Below, piece by piece: positions 1-11,382 of a stretch of 64,000 nt of DNA. Both the position numbers and the translations under genes were made by a program. The notes under the pieces are model-generated. The model searched no databases. It saw only the letters and a program-made list of their open reading frames with translations, and was not told the DNA's origin. The DNA comes from Cryptococcus deneoformans JEC21. Lineage: Eukaryota; Basidiomycota; Tremellomycetes; Tremellales; Cryptococcaceae. The stretch covers positions 292,501 to 356,500 of the forward strand of contig NC_006687.1 in assembly GCF_000091045.1 (NCBI RefSeq), written 5' to 3'. The stretch's first letter is position 1. The number at the start of each line of letters is the position of its first letter.

Positions 1-203
1 TCATCTCTGTCATCACGTGGATCGTCGACGGCCGCAAGAACTTCATTGGCCCCCGTGATCTCGGTGCCCTGCTCGAACTTGCCCGTTCCGAGGTTGACGC
101 CACCAAGGTCAACGTTCACCACCACGGACATAGCCATCCCAACGAACACCAGTCTAGTGTCCAGGAGAAGGGCTCCGTTACCAAAGATGTTGATTCCTTG
201 TAG
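1..203 (+). CDS. Amino-acid/GABA-type permease, C-terminal fragment
   Basis: Only the last 66 codons are inside the window; the reading frame is open from base 3 and stops with TAG at 201-203. The fragment begins in what looks like the last membrane helix, followed by WIVDGRKNFIGPRD. A W.VDGRK...GP stretch just after the final helix is typical of fungal amino-acid/GABA/choline permeases of the APC superfamily. The remaining tail is cytosolic and polar, with a His-rich patch (HHHGHSHP). Substrate cannot be told from this piece. Family call is from recognition of the tail motif only. Confidence 0.6.
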   Translation, partial: ISVITWIVDGRKNFIGPRDLGALLELARSEVDATKVNVHHHGHSHPNEHQSSVQEKGSVTKDVDSL

Positions 204-626
204 TTGAAACAAATGTAAAGATTGGTGTACTGGTCGAAAGAAGAAGGATTTTTTATTTTTCTGGGTTACTTTCGTTATGATTTATGTCTAGAGGTTATTA
301 GGCAATGGTATAAAAGTAGTGCAATGAGATCATAGACCATTTGACAGCTATGTAAGAATGCATCGTCTACATTTGTATGATATAAGCGAAGGTTGCGGCA
401 TTACGGAGCGAGTGTAACTGTGAGAACCTTGCCTATCTACCAAAGACCCCCATCCAATACTACGACGGTAACAGTAGCGTAATTTTGTGATTGAGCCCAA
501 GGCAGTAAGCTTAAACGAATGGATGGGAAAGGTTGAGCGACAATTGCAAGACGGGGCTCTTACAGAGAAAGACAGGAAGGAAACAACGGGAGAAACGAAC
601 CATGTGAATGAATAAAAAGTAAAGTT
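204..626. other. Intergenic: permease 3' UTR region
   Basis: No supported open reading frame. It holds the 3' flank of the permease and the 3' flank of the tRNA-Trp gene, which is transcribed leftward into it. Nothing else is recognised. Confidence 0.5.
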
Positions 627-714
627 TGAAGCTGACAGGAATCGAACCTGCGACCGACGGATATCAACCAGAAGTAGTTGGAATCCGTTATTCTACCAAT
701 TGAACTACAGCTCC
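627..714 (-). tRNA. tRNA-Trp (anticodon CCA) with a 15-nt intron
   Basis: Read on the minus strand it folds as a full cloverleaf. The acceptor stem GGAGCTG pairs with CAGCTTC (one G-T pair) and the discriminator is A. The D stem is GTTC/GAAT, the anticodon stem is ACGGA/TCCGT and the T arm is GCAGG-TTCGATT-CCTGT. The loop is TT-CCA-A before the intron and a single A after it, so the anticodon CCA reads the Trp codon UGG. The 15-nt intron sits at the canonical 37/38 position and contains TGG, complementary to the anticodon. Mature length is 73 nt without CCA, which is not encoded. It is divergent from NAF1 and only about 140 bp from the NAF1 start codon. Confidence 0.93.
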
Positions 715-853
715 AGACGAGATTTTTTGAAAAGGTCCTTGTTTAGGGATGAGCACGTGCCTGTGCGCCTCCACCTCCACTTGCAAAGCTTCACCGGGTC
801 CTCTGTTTTCGATAATTTCATCAACATTCTCATTTCCACAGCCGTTCCGCAAA

Positions 854-3135
854 ATGTCCAGTAACCACACCGCGATCCCTTCCAATGGGACCCAAGGCTC
901 AGCCTCAGTTATACCCTCATTCCCCCCGACATCTTCCAACCAGTCCTCTTTCAAAACTCCCCTCAACCCCAACATTCCCCAGGATATTGCCGTGATCATG
1001 GAGCTGGTCGCCAACAACGAAGTCGTCGGCGCTCTTCCACCAGTCGATATGTCGGCTGCTGAGAAGCGTAAGCAGGTTGAAGAGAACTTGAAGAACAAGG
1101 AGCACGGGGGGAAAGAGAGCTCTACCGATTCAGACTCATCCAGCGAATTCGAGTCTAGTAGCGAAGAGGAATCTGAGGGCGAAAAAGCGGTGGATAAAAA
1201 GCCAATGACCGCCGAAGAACATCAAAACCTCAAAGCGCAACTGGATGCTTTTATCGGTGAAAATAACGGAGACCCTAATGTGGAGTTCGAGTACGATTCT
1301 GATCCCGAATCGGATGACTCTGAGGACTACAACTTCAGTCTCGACAAAATGGGATTTGAATTCATGGAAGATGATGAAGATATTGGTCCTGCTGATCCTG
1401 GACCCGTTCTTTCGCGCAACGAGGTGCCATTACCTGCTGTTCAGCCGCCTCCTATTTCCAAGCTTCCTGAAGGCGAGAGGCTCAGCTTGGCAGGTGATGT
1501 TGTGAGTTGGATGCCCGAGAAGAAGTTGGAGGCATGGTTGGAAAAGAAAGCCGGCGAGATGGAAGATGGTGAAAAAAAGAGCGCTGTAGATGTCGAGAAA
1601 AAGACAGATGAGGGTCCGTTGTCTGGCGTCGAGGAAAGTGAGGCAAAGGAGGTCGAAAAGGAGTTGGCGATTGATCCTCAGCCGGAGTCTGTTGATGATT
1701 CAACAGCGACCGGTGTGGCTGTCAAGCAGCAGACAACCAAAAAATATGCGGAAGCTGGGACTGAACAGGTTACTTCTGTCACTGGGGGGCCGACAAAGAA
1801 AATTTCGAAGGCAGAACCAACGTTCACTTCTGCTGGTACTGTTGTGGTTCGCGCGATGCAATCGCGCCCAGGAGACTTCGACGATGGCTGGCTTGAGGAG
1901 GGAAGTATTTTATGTTGGGAAGATGGTCGTGTCTTGGGCACCGTAAGTACGAACAGCAAAGCAGGTGTTATGGCCCAACTGACATATTCTTATAGGTCTA
2001 CGAGACTTTTGGCCCATTAACATCTCCCTTTTATACTGTTCGACTCCCTCCTCCACCTTTCCCATACCCTACGCCTGGATCCCTTGCTACCGGTACACGT
2101 CTCTTTTATCCCTTCAACCCGTCCTATCGATCATTTGTCAACATGATTGCTGTTCGAGATCCTCGTTACAAGGGTACAGACGCATCCAATATTTACGACG
2201 AAGAAGTACCCGAGGAAGAAATGGAGTGGTCCGATGATGAAGCAGAGGCAGCTGCTAAGCGGGAGAGAAAACAGAAGAAAAAAGGCAACAAGCAGTCAAG
2301 CGTTGCTGGAACCCCTCGGGGCGGTCGTACATCCTTGCCCTCTCGCCAACACTGGGATCATCAACCTAATGACGAGACAATGTCTGAAACAGGAAGCTTG
2401 TACGGTGGCGGGGATGATAATCGATGGGAGGCTGGATCAGACACCGGTTCGACTGCCAGCGGGCGTGGGAGGCCAATGCCAGTGTCTTACGGTGACCTGG
2501 ACGATTTATCTTCTCAATCTACAGGGGGAAGAGGTGGCGGTGGCAGAGGAGGTGGTCGAGGGAGGGGAAACCAAGGCAGGGATAGGGGACGTGGCCGAGG
2601 GGGACGCTCATCGTACCCTCTGCCCCCTCGACCAATGCAGGACCAACCATATTCTAATCAATGGCAGCCCCAGCAACCGTTCATGCCTGCCTACCCTGCT
2701 TATGGTCAGTCTTACCCCCAGACGGTGCCATCCTATCCTCAGCAACCTCAAAATGCTTCTGCTCAGCATGCACCATACGAGCCTCATCAGCCCTATGCAG
2801 GCATGGGGGCAACTGCGCATACGTACACTCCTCAGGGCCAACAAGGCGTCCCAGGGATGTACTCTCCTCAGCCTCAACAACAGCAGGGAATGTATTCCCC
2901 GTATCCTCAAGAACCGTATGGTGGGACCATTCCCATGTACCCTACGCAGCCTCAACAGCAGGGCGGCGTTGCGATCAACCCTCGATTCGCCGCCCAGTAT
3001 CAGATGATGATGGGGATGGCGCAGATGCAGGCACGACAGCAAGGAGGGCAGGGAACGCCATATGGGTATGGGCAGCAGCAGGAGCAGCAGAATCATCAAG
3101 GACAAGAGCAGGGGCAGGAGCAACCCAAATATTAG
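854..3135 (+). CDS. NAF1: H/ACA snoRNP assembly factor NAF1
   Basis: NAF1 is the nuclear assembly factor that holds the place of Gar1 on newly made H/ACA snoRNPs. Two exons, 854-1942 and 1996-3135, are joined across a 53-nt GTAAGT..TAG intron, giving 742 aa. The intron falls inside the Gar1/Naf1 core: EGSILCWEDGRVLGT continues as VYETFGPLTSPFYTVRLPPP, the hallmark of this family (about residues 325-440). Before it lie acidic Ser/Asp/Glu stretches (residues about 95-190). After it come a basic K/R patch, an RGG-rich block (about 538-568) and a Gln/Pro/Tyr-rich tail to the end. The frame is open upstream to an ATG at 749, but 854 (CAAAATGTCC) has better context and avoids crowding the divergent tRNA. 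The gene converges with the paladin-like gene 187 bp downstream. Confidence 0.93.
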
Positions 3136-3321
3136 ATACAGTTCGAAGGAGTGTTCTTGATGGCAGGATGATGAACTCTTACGGACTTTCAAAAATATGT
3201 ATACATGTCTATGGCACAATGGCAGTATATTAATCGATGTTAAAATGATATTAATGTCATTTGTATAATTATATCCAGATATATTCGCATCTATGCACAA
3301 TCATCATCTACTTTTATCACC

Positions 3322-6300
3322 TTATTCCAATGTCGAGCGACTCAAGGCTGTCCTAATCTCCCGATGCTTGTCAAACCAAGCAGGGAAGTCAGTCTTTTCC
3401 AATGGGATTCCTTCCTCCTTCATCTCCAGCAAGAAATTGGCGAGAACCACGAGGGCACCATCTACGGAAGATCAGCGATGGGCTGAATAGATAAATGAGA
3501 TGACTTACATCGATATAGGTAGTTGATAGCTCTTGTTGTCTGAGCCTTGTGCTTCGCCGATCCAGGTTCGGCTGCGTCGACTTGAAGTTTAAAGCTGTGG
3601 TGCTCTCAGTTTCTGCAACTGCAGTATATCGAAGAAGTGATTGAACTTACTCATATACTGCTTTCCTCAAATTCTGCACCCCCTCCATCAGGTTGATGGC
3701 ACGGTCTGTGATCCGCTTGGCCTCTGCGAAGATTGATTAGCTCCTTGACCAAGGATTCCTGGCTCGATGTCTGACGAACCTTTTCCGTGGCTCATGACCG
3801 TAACCAATTGCAAGATGGTCTTGTACTCGCCTGGTACAATCCCATGTCAGCATAGCTCGTGATTCAATAACTGCTACTCACCATTAAGGTATTGGTTCGC
3901 TTCGGCCACAGCCTCTTCTTCTTCCTCTTCCTCTTCCTCGTCAGTAATGAACCCGCCGTCGAATGGCGAGTCGTTGGAGGCAATAGTTGCAATCAGGGAG
4001 GCAACGGTCATACCAGTGGTCGTCCTTCCTCTTCCCATTTGACAATTGAAGCTGTAACAACGGGATCAGTTCTACCACAGGCGAGTGAGTAGGTGGGCTC
4101 TTTAACTTACACAAAGTCAGTTCCTTGTTTCAACCCTTCAGCTACTCGGTCCACAACCACCTGGAATGTGACGGGAAGTGGTGCTTGCTCGTCGGTCTAC
4201 ACAGACAAAACTTCAGCTTAGCTGTGAACGCCGGATATGGAGTAACTTACGATTGCGACTCGCATATAGTCGACCTTGTAGCCTTCGCTAATGACACTCT
4301 CATAGAGCTCCCTAGGGGTCATGATGTCGCTTTCCTGACATGTCTCCCAGATAGGGATGATCTCATAACACCCTGGCTTTGTCTCCACTTCATCGTGAAG
4401 TAAAAGGCGGCCTTCGGAATGACGTAATTCTTTGAGCGCATCCTGCTTCATGGCAACTTCCATACGTTCAACGACGGCGGCCGTGACGCCGGTGGTCCTA
4501 TGCACGGGTTTCAGCGATCCAGCAGACATCAGATAGCCAAGGTCAGACTCACTCAACATTGGTCAGAGGCTTGTCAACTAAACGTAAAACATGTGGTCGG
4601 GAGTTTATATACTGTAGCCTAGTCAGAATAACAAACCTTTCGACTGATACTAAAGCACCCACAAGAACAGGCTCCTCTCTCAATGAGGTCCAAACAACTT
4701 TCCTGGATCCATCGGGGCCAGCATCCATCTTCTTGAGAGCATTTCGCAAGCTATAAATTCGTCAGTCAAGCATATCCAAGTCTGAGCAAAATGGTAGATG
4801 ACTTACCCCTCGCACGAAGGCATTCTGTGGAATCATTTGGTCAAAGACTGCACGAGGATTAATTTAAAATAACTCACCCAGTACCGTAAACATAGTGAGG
4901 CGAAGCATGGCCGTCTTCCTCGTGGTGTGGCTCGCAGATAAGAGGAAGCCGTCGATAGTTAGCAGCACCTTCGACACGCCTGTAACACGAATGTCAATAC
5001 ACGCTCAGGATACCGCATTAGTCACCAGACACGCACTCGGGCAAACTCTGTTTTTGCAAACCAGAGAAGAAGTCGGACTTGAGGATCTACTCATTGGTAT
5101 GATCAGCAATTACAAAGACTGACCTATGACAAAAGTCTTACGGTTTGCGCCGAGAGGATAGCCCCCGATCGGTTGGCAACAACCTGGGTAACTTCATCAG
5201 GAAGAGCCATACCATCTGCAAGTTCCATCTTTTCAATAGGCGCTAGACTCTCAAGACCACCGGCTTCCAACTCTTTCTCCAGTGTTTTGAAGACCGGACG
5301 GTGTTTCACGAAAGATTCGAAAGAGTAAGGGTCTTCTTCTTCTGGAGCTCGGTCGTCAAGGTAAGCAGCGAAGAGCAAAAGGTGGTAATATCGCTTCAAG
5401 TGGTGAAGACCTATGAAACATACCTATCAGCATTGGCTGATCATTGACACTGAATAGGCTACGTACCTAACTCAGTCAGCTTTCGTTTCCGATCAGGTTC
5501 AGTAGCTTCCTGGGCCTCCACATAAAGGTCTTCGATGGCCTTTCGAACGTTGAACTGAGTAGCTGTAGCATCGATAGCTTCATCCACGACCTACATCCTT
5601 CTCGATCAGCACCAACACTTATCGTAACAATCGGGAATCAGACGTACCTGCTTGACATCCAATCCATTTCTGATCACTCGCAAACACGAGTTGATGATTT
5701 GCCAGCTTGTCCTTGCCGACCCGCCAGCTGTGGTCAACTTTCTTAACATCGGTGGCCTGCTTCTCGATGGCGTCCTTGGAGTTTGCGTCTTCTGGTTACG
5801 GCCTTCCTTGAGCCAGCGTTGAATAAGAAGGACGATGACGGCTGTGGTACTGCTACGGCCTCGACCGAGCTGATCATTGAGAATGATGGCAGAAGACGAG
5901 AGGTTGCGTCGCGTGCAGAGGTTGAGAAGCTCGGTAATGTCGTGGAACTGGCGTCGCTGCATCAGTCTCTTTGATTCATTCCAAAAATATCGATTTAAAA
6001 CGTACATCAGGAGAAGATTCGGAAGTCACAGGAATCCTGACAAAGTTGAGGTAAACATCCTTGCTCGCCGCAGCCGCGTTATCCATAACCTCTCGCAACG
6101 AGGCTACGTCCTGTTTATCAACACTCTCCCAGACAGGCATTACCTGTCCATCCGCTGTCTCGGTGTGGAGAAGTACTCGGCCCTGGAACTGCTCGATCTC
6201 AGTGATGACGTCGCTCTTGAGACGTTGCTCAAGCATCTCGAGACGTGAAGACGAGACACCAGAATAGTCTCGCATGTTTCGTAGAGCAGTGCTATCTCGT

Positions 6301-9300
6301 CGGAGACAATAAGGAGACCCTGCTCACAACAAGTGCGTCAGTTCTCAGCTTGGAAAGGAAGGGAAAGCGACCAACCGTTGATCATGACCAAAGGTTCCTC
6401 TCGCAAGCAAACCCAGATAACACTCTCAATATTAGGCCATCTTTCATGGACTGTGGAGAGGATGGTGGAGATCGCATCTTGAGTAGGCTGTCCAGTAGCG
6501 TAGATTGTGGAACCTTTAATCTGCCTGAAACCAATGGCGCCACGAACACCTTCGTTGGAGGAAGCAGCTTCGGTCAGCCAAAGGTCGGATTTCTGTGTCA
6601 TTGTCAGTCTTGTAGACTATGCGTCTCTTTGCTTGCAAAGGCATTTGTAGCTTACCAGCAATGTGCTTTAAAAAGACATCCATTAGCATCCATCGTTCAA
6701 CATGAACCAAAAGGGGGACCTACTTTGCTCTCAGCATGATGCCGTTCCTGTTCGTTACCACATGCTCCGCCCATTCATCGCCCAATACCTTTCCACCCTG
6801 AAGGTCAACTTCTCGGTGGATAACAAATTTGTCATCCATTTCTGAAGAGCGGGAGATGATGCTGAGATCATTGACAGGAGCAAAGGCGAAGAGTCGGTTA
6901 CCACCTCTTCGACGAAGGACTTTAATTTGGCTGAAGACTTGTTAGTATCTGCACTTTTAGGGGAGAAATGGCCATATAATCAATCGAAGCTTACTTCCAG
7001 ATCTCAGGTCGGCTCTAACGATGAACATGATGATTAGCCATACGCCCATGAATCAGATAATCTTTACTCACTTTCAAAAAGGTTGAGAATGACACTCCTG
7101 TTGTTCCAGCGTTCTCGTCATCCACATAAGCGGCAAACACAATCAAGTCAAAATATTGTTCGAGCTATGCATACCCTTTGATTAGCTCCGCACTGCTTAC
7201 ATCGACCGAATTGGGGAGAAGAAAGGATACTCACCGAACGAAGAGCCTTTTCAAGATGAGTTTGCCTCTTTCTATCCTCCATAGCAGCGACGCTATATTT
7301 GATACGCTCTTCCATCACGTTCTCTCGTAGATTAATAACCGCATCACCTATATAATCCTGTCAGTCATGTCTAAGGTCTGCGTCATGAAAACTCACAAGA
7401 ATCGATGACAGCATCAACAAGTTGCTTCATCGGCTTGCCTTGGTCAAGGCTGGACAGGAGAGAGAGAACAATTTGATAGCTGCCCATGTGGGCCCTGCAA
7501 AGCTGGTCAAGAAGTGTCGGCTGGGTGGTAAGGAGATCGATAGCGGTTGACGGGTGCTTGGAAGGAAGATCTATCGAAAACATGAGCCTTCTGGATCTTT
7601 CAAGGGCAAGGAAGGAACGCACTTCTGTTTAAAACTCGAGTGACTTTCAGAAGGCTCTTATTCAAAGCCTGCTGTGCCGTAGCCTGCATCTTGAATTGTG
7701 CCGCCTGAGGTATCATGGCAGAAGGCTATCCATCGCGTTAGCTTCAAAAATTAGCTCAACCATTCATTGTACGTACTGTACAGAATCCAGAGGAGGTAAC
7801 AGAGGCGAAGGGGTCTTCGAGGCCCAGTAGCAGAAGCTGCTTTCGTCTGACCAGCATGGCCGCACACATGGCAAAGGTGGCTGTTTCATTGTTAGCCAGG
7901 GTTAATAACAATGCGAAACAAATATTGTAACATACTTCGCACAACACCCATACCGCAGTTGAAGACCAAAGCGGTGGTTTGCGGATCTGTATTCTTCAAG
8001 ACCGACATATAAGCGTCAAGATAGTTATGCTATGGTAGATTAGTATGAGGACTATATCTCCCGTGTACCGCTTCAAAGGAACATACCTCGATAGGGGTAT
8101 CCGGCGCGATCGGTATTCTCCAGTAATCAACTCTCCACCCTTGCCTTTTCATATCATCCCACATTTCCTTGGGTGTCTGTATGCTCTCCTCGTCTACGCT
8201 CACCCACGTGGGAATAATAGTTCCCCCCGTGATTTCGTCATGAGTGAGGATCATTCCACCATATTTACGGGCTTCGTCAAGGATATCGAGTTTCAGACGA
8301 CGTTCAATGTCTTCGAGGTTGGATGCGCGATCAGAAAGAGCGAGCGTTTGGTACGGAGTTGATGCGTCACGGAGGACATAAGGTCGACCATTACTACAGA
8401 GCGTTAGTTTCGAGTAGAGTAACGCCAAGAAAAATGGCATACCAGTAGACTAAAGTTTCCTCCCGAGTACTAAACCAGATGGCTTTTCCCTGAGGTTCCC
8501 TTTCGTCGATCGAGTTGAACCTTTCCAGGTTTGTAGAGCGAATAGGGGATTCTGTTCTAGAAACTCGCCTATCTCCAAGAGAGAGAGGAGGGGTGTTGGC
8601 AGCAGCTGAGCCCCTACGGTTGGGTCTGCGAAGGAATGCCGGCTGACAGCCAAGGAGGGTGAGAATAGACTTCAAGCCTGTGGAGGTTGGCTGAGCCACC
8701 TGAGATAACGTTAGTAGTGAGCCATGACACAATAGGCAAAGCAGGCATACACCGAACACATTGAGGCTTTCTTCGTTGGGAGCACGAAAGTTCGGTGCAC
8801 CTTGGATATTTAAATCCAAATCCATAGCTCGCCCTGTAGGGAAATGATCTGCAATATCATCAATATCATATAATAATCCTCTTGCTCCTTGAGCCTTATG
8901 ATGCTGCTGACCTGTTTTGAGAATGTAACTATTGCAGGTAATGAGCAAACCTCTTGGATTGACGTTGATGATCATGCGGCAGCTCACCCTCTTCCAAGAA
9001 CACCGCCTGATCTCCTTTTTACTACACCGTCGACTTCCTTTCTGAGTCTGTCCTGCAAACCGAGGACTTTGCTCTTCTGTGCTTGATCGTTCACTCGGCT
9101 GCTCATACCGGAGGAAGGTCTGGCACCTGAGATATCAGGAGTTGCTAGAGAGACTCGACGGGAGTGGGGCTGCCGGTCTGACGAGAAGGTCTGTGAGAGA
9201 GGAGAGTGTTTGGGAGGAGGAACATGGTAGGAGCTGGGTGGCGAATAGGCTGTGGGCATATTGTCAGTAGAAGGGAGGGGGGAAGAAGAGGGATTGTTTT

Positions 9301-9328
9301 TAGGAGAGGGAGCAGGTGAGGTGGGCAT
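3322..9328 (-). CDS. Paladin-like protein with three dual-specificity-phosphatase repeats
   Basis: A large, heavily spliced gene, roughly 1,500 residues by estimate, built from three copies of a paladin/PTP-like phytase unit. Each copy has a VWxxxREEPxxxINGRP-type stretch: FSTREETLVYW near 8450, VCLREEPLVMING near 6370 and TSLREEPVL near 4680. Each also has a WxSxDxxxxxTPxExW-like stretch and a phosphatase loop. The P-loops are FNCGMGVVRTT (7936-7963, spliced), NDQLGRGRSS (5852-5878) and FNCQMGRGRTTTG (about 4015-4050). Loops 1 and 3 keep C-x5-R; loop 2 has Asp in place of Cys. The N-terminus (start 9328, MPTSPAPSPKNNPSS) is a Pro/Ser-rich disordered region. The C-terminal exon ends with DKHREIRTALSRSTLE and TAA at 3322-3324. 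Vertebrate paladin acts on phosphoinositides or as a pseudophosphatase; activity here is inferred, not shown. Confidence 0.85.
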
Positions 9329-9917
9329 GGTGAGTATATCTGTAAAGTCCGTGCGGATCGGAGTTATGTACCGACGTAGAAGACTAGTGAAGAGAAGATA
9401 AAGGAGGTGTGCCAAGATCCCAGATAAGGAGATGATTCACGCTCCTTGCATCCATCCTTTCACTTCCTCGACCACCGCGCCTGCAGTCGGAGCCCCATTA
9501 CACATCTTCCGTCGGCCGCCATATTACAGTCAACAATGTGCACGCCGCATGCATGTAGATACCAGGCATCAAGCCGGATACACAGTCGAAAATCCTATGT
9601 ATGCATACATCAACACCTCGACCTTCATGGACAAAAGTCGATTTGTTTATTATTCATGGTTGTTACATCTATTTACGTAATACACGTTAGAAAATGAGAA
9701 ATCTGATTCGGATCTTCGATGCCGTTGTGCCTCCACCTCGCATACGAACGAATGATGAAAAGGGCGCGGCATGAACGAAGCATGATATATTCTGTTCATA
9801 CATGTCTGATTATCATCATAGGATCATCGGCGCATTTGTCTCTGCTTTTCTGATTGTCCTAAACCCAATCCGTCGTTTACTATCAATGTCGTATAACTCA
9901 AGCATCCGTGCGCAATT
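9329..9917. other. Divergent promoter region (paladin-like / BTB-like genes)
   Basis: About 590 bp between two start codons on opposite strands. Short open frames exist but none resembles a protein. No binding site is assigned with confidence. Confidence 0.5.
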
Positions 9918-11091
9918 ATGCCTGATTTAGAATTTCCACTGCCTCCTGACATTCGAGATGCCGCAGGTAAGCAGAAATGTCCTTCCCGCTTCCGCTTTTC
10001 CTCAGTGGCAGGCTCATAACTTATATGTCTCTCTGGAAGGCAACGGCCACTTATTACCCACTTCCAGCCATATCAATCCTACACATGCAAAGAAGGTACC
10101 CAGAGTCGTCCACCCTCTTTATCCTCGTAAACACCCTGGCGACATCCTTCTCATCACTGAAGATAACGTCGGATTTTACGTTTCTCTCCCTTTCATCACC
10201 CGTCATTGCGGATTCCTCGAAGGTTATGAATCTCTCAAAAAGGAGATTACTGGGGAGCAAAAGCCGAGCCTGAAGGAACACGAAGAAAAGGAGGAGTGTC
10301 AGGCTGAGAGAAGAGAGCTGCCTTCAGCAATGTCATGGGGTCTGCGTCTAGTCCTTGACACCCTTGGCGTCATTGAAAGCATGACTCTCGCAATCGATTC
10401 TTTCTCTTCTACCGCCCAAAGTTTGTCGTCATCGGCAGTTCTTGATCCTCAAACATTCAACGACCGATGGCCCCTTGATGTCGTTTTCCAATACCTCGCC
10501 CCCGCCGTCCGGCTCGCAGACGCTTACGATATCCCCGAATTTATAGCGTACATGGGCATGATACTTCCCGACGACCCTTGGCACCGTTACATGATGGCAG
10601 CCCTCTCCGAGAACGAGACGCTTGCCAAGGAGACGTCAACGGAGACGGTTAAATACCATATCTCGGATATGCCACCTCCGGTGGTTTCCATCTTGTATAA
10701 GAGCGCGTCGTCCTATCTATGGAGGCTACGGAAGCTACACACAAAGAAGATGGAGTCCTATCCTGGTCTCAAAATGGCTTGGGGCTGTGCGTTTCCAATG
10801 TACGATAAGAACGAAGATTTTGGATCCAGGTGCCAAAAGGGAAAATATGGTGTCCCCATGTGCATCACTTATGAAAATTTCGAAGGTGATTTCGCGCGAT
10901 TGAGAGCAGTAGCAGCAGAGAGGGCTTTCGGAATCCTTAAAAGGGAAAAAAGTGATGAAAAGGTCAAAAAGGCTATCAAAGACGACATTGGACGGTGGAT
11001 AAGCTGTTTCAGATGTCGAAGGAGGTTGCTCAAGACGTTCTTGATCATCTGGGATAACTGGGTAACGCAGTGGCGCCCGCAAACTATCTGA
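9918..11091 (+). CDS. BTB/POZ-like protein
   Basis: The central part reads HPLYPRKHPGDILLITEDNVGFYVSLPFI, resembling the start of fungal BTB domains (a GD-x-x-x-ISSDN-x-x-F-x-V pattern). Later, LAPAVRLADAYDIPEF resembles the 'RLADKYD' segment of the same fold. The end is a basic, Cys-containing tail and the stop is at 11089-11091. The likely start is the ATG at 9918 (MPDLEFPLPPDIRDAA). Joining it in frame needs an intron from GTAAGC at 9967 to an AG just before GTCCACCCTC near 10108. An alternative is the unspliced ATG at 9958. Such proteins are numerous in basidiomycetes and usually of unknown role, possibly Cullin-3 adaptors. The domain call comes from pattern recognition only. Confidence 0.55.
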
Positions 11092-11181
11092 GTGAGTTTA
11101 CGTTCCAATACAATGATCCTCTCACATACTTATCCCACACAAAGTTCAGGCAATTCGTGTGTATTAAAGTGGATGGAGGTT

Positions 11182-11271
11182 TTGTATATAAAGTAATGTT
11201 GTTGCAGTACTGGTTGAGTTTGACATTCCACTTGTTGTATATAAAGTGTTGTTGCAGTATTCGTTGAGTTT
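11182..11271. repeat. Imperfect direct repeat, two copies of about 40 bp
   Basis: Copy 1 spans 11182-11221 and copy 2 spans 11234-11271, offset by about 52 bp. Both contain TTGTATATAAAG, then GTTGTTGCAGTA, then GTTGAGTTT. It lies in the convergent gap between the BTB-like gene and the endopolyphosphatase gene, within likely 3' UTR. Confidence 0.8.
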
Positions 11272-11382
11272 AAAACATGGTTTATTTCATTATATTTGAT
11301 CATGCAATAAATTACAACAATACTATCAGTTGGTTGATCGCGACGATCACGCTTTTTCAAAGATAAATCGAGATTCCAGCTT

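Noticed and set aside
749..853. Longer NAF1 N-terminus starting at ATG 749
   Set aside because: Cys/Ser/Thr-rich extension is not NAF1-like, and ATG 854 has better start context.
2608..3300. Minus-strand open frame of 230 codons antisense to the NAF1 tail
   Set aside because: Leu/Arg-rich translation of the antisense of a Gln/Pro-rich repeat region; a typical shadow frame with no family features.
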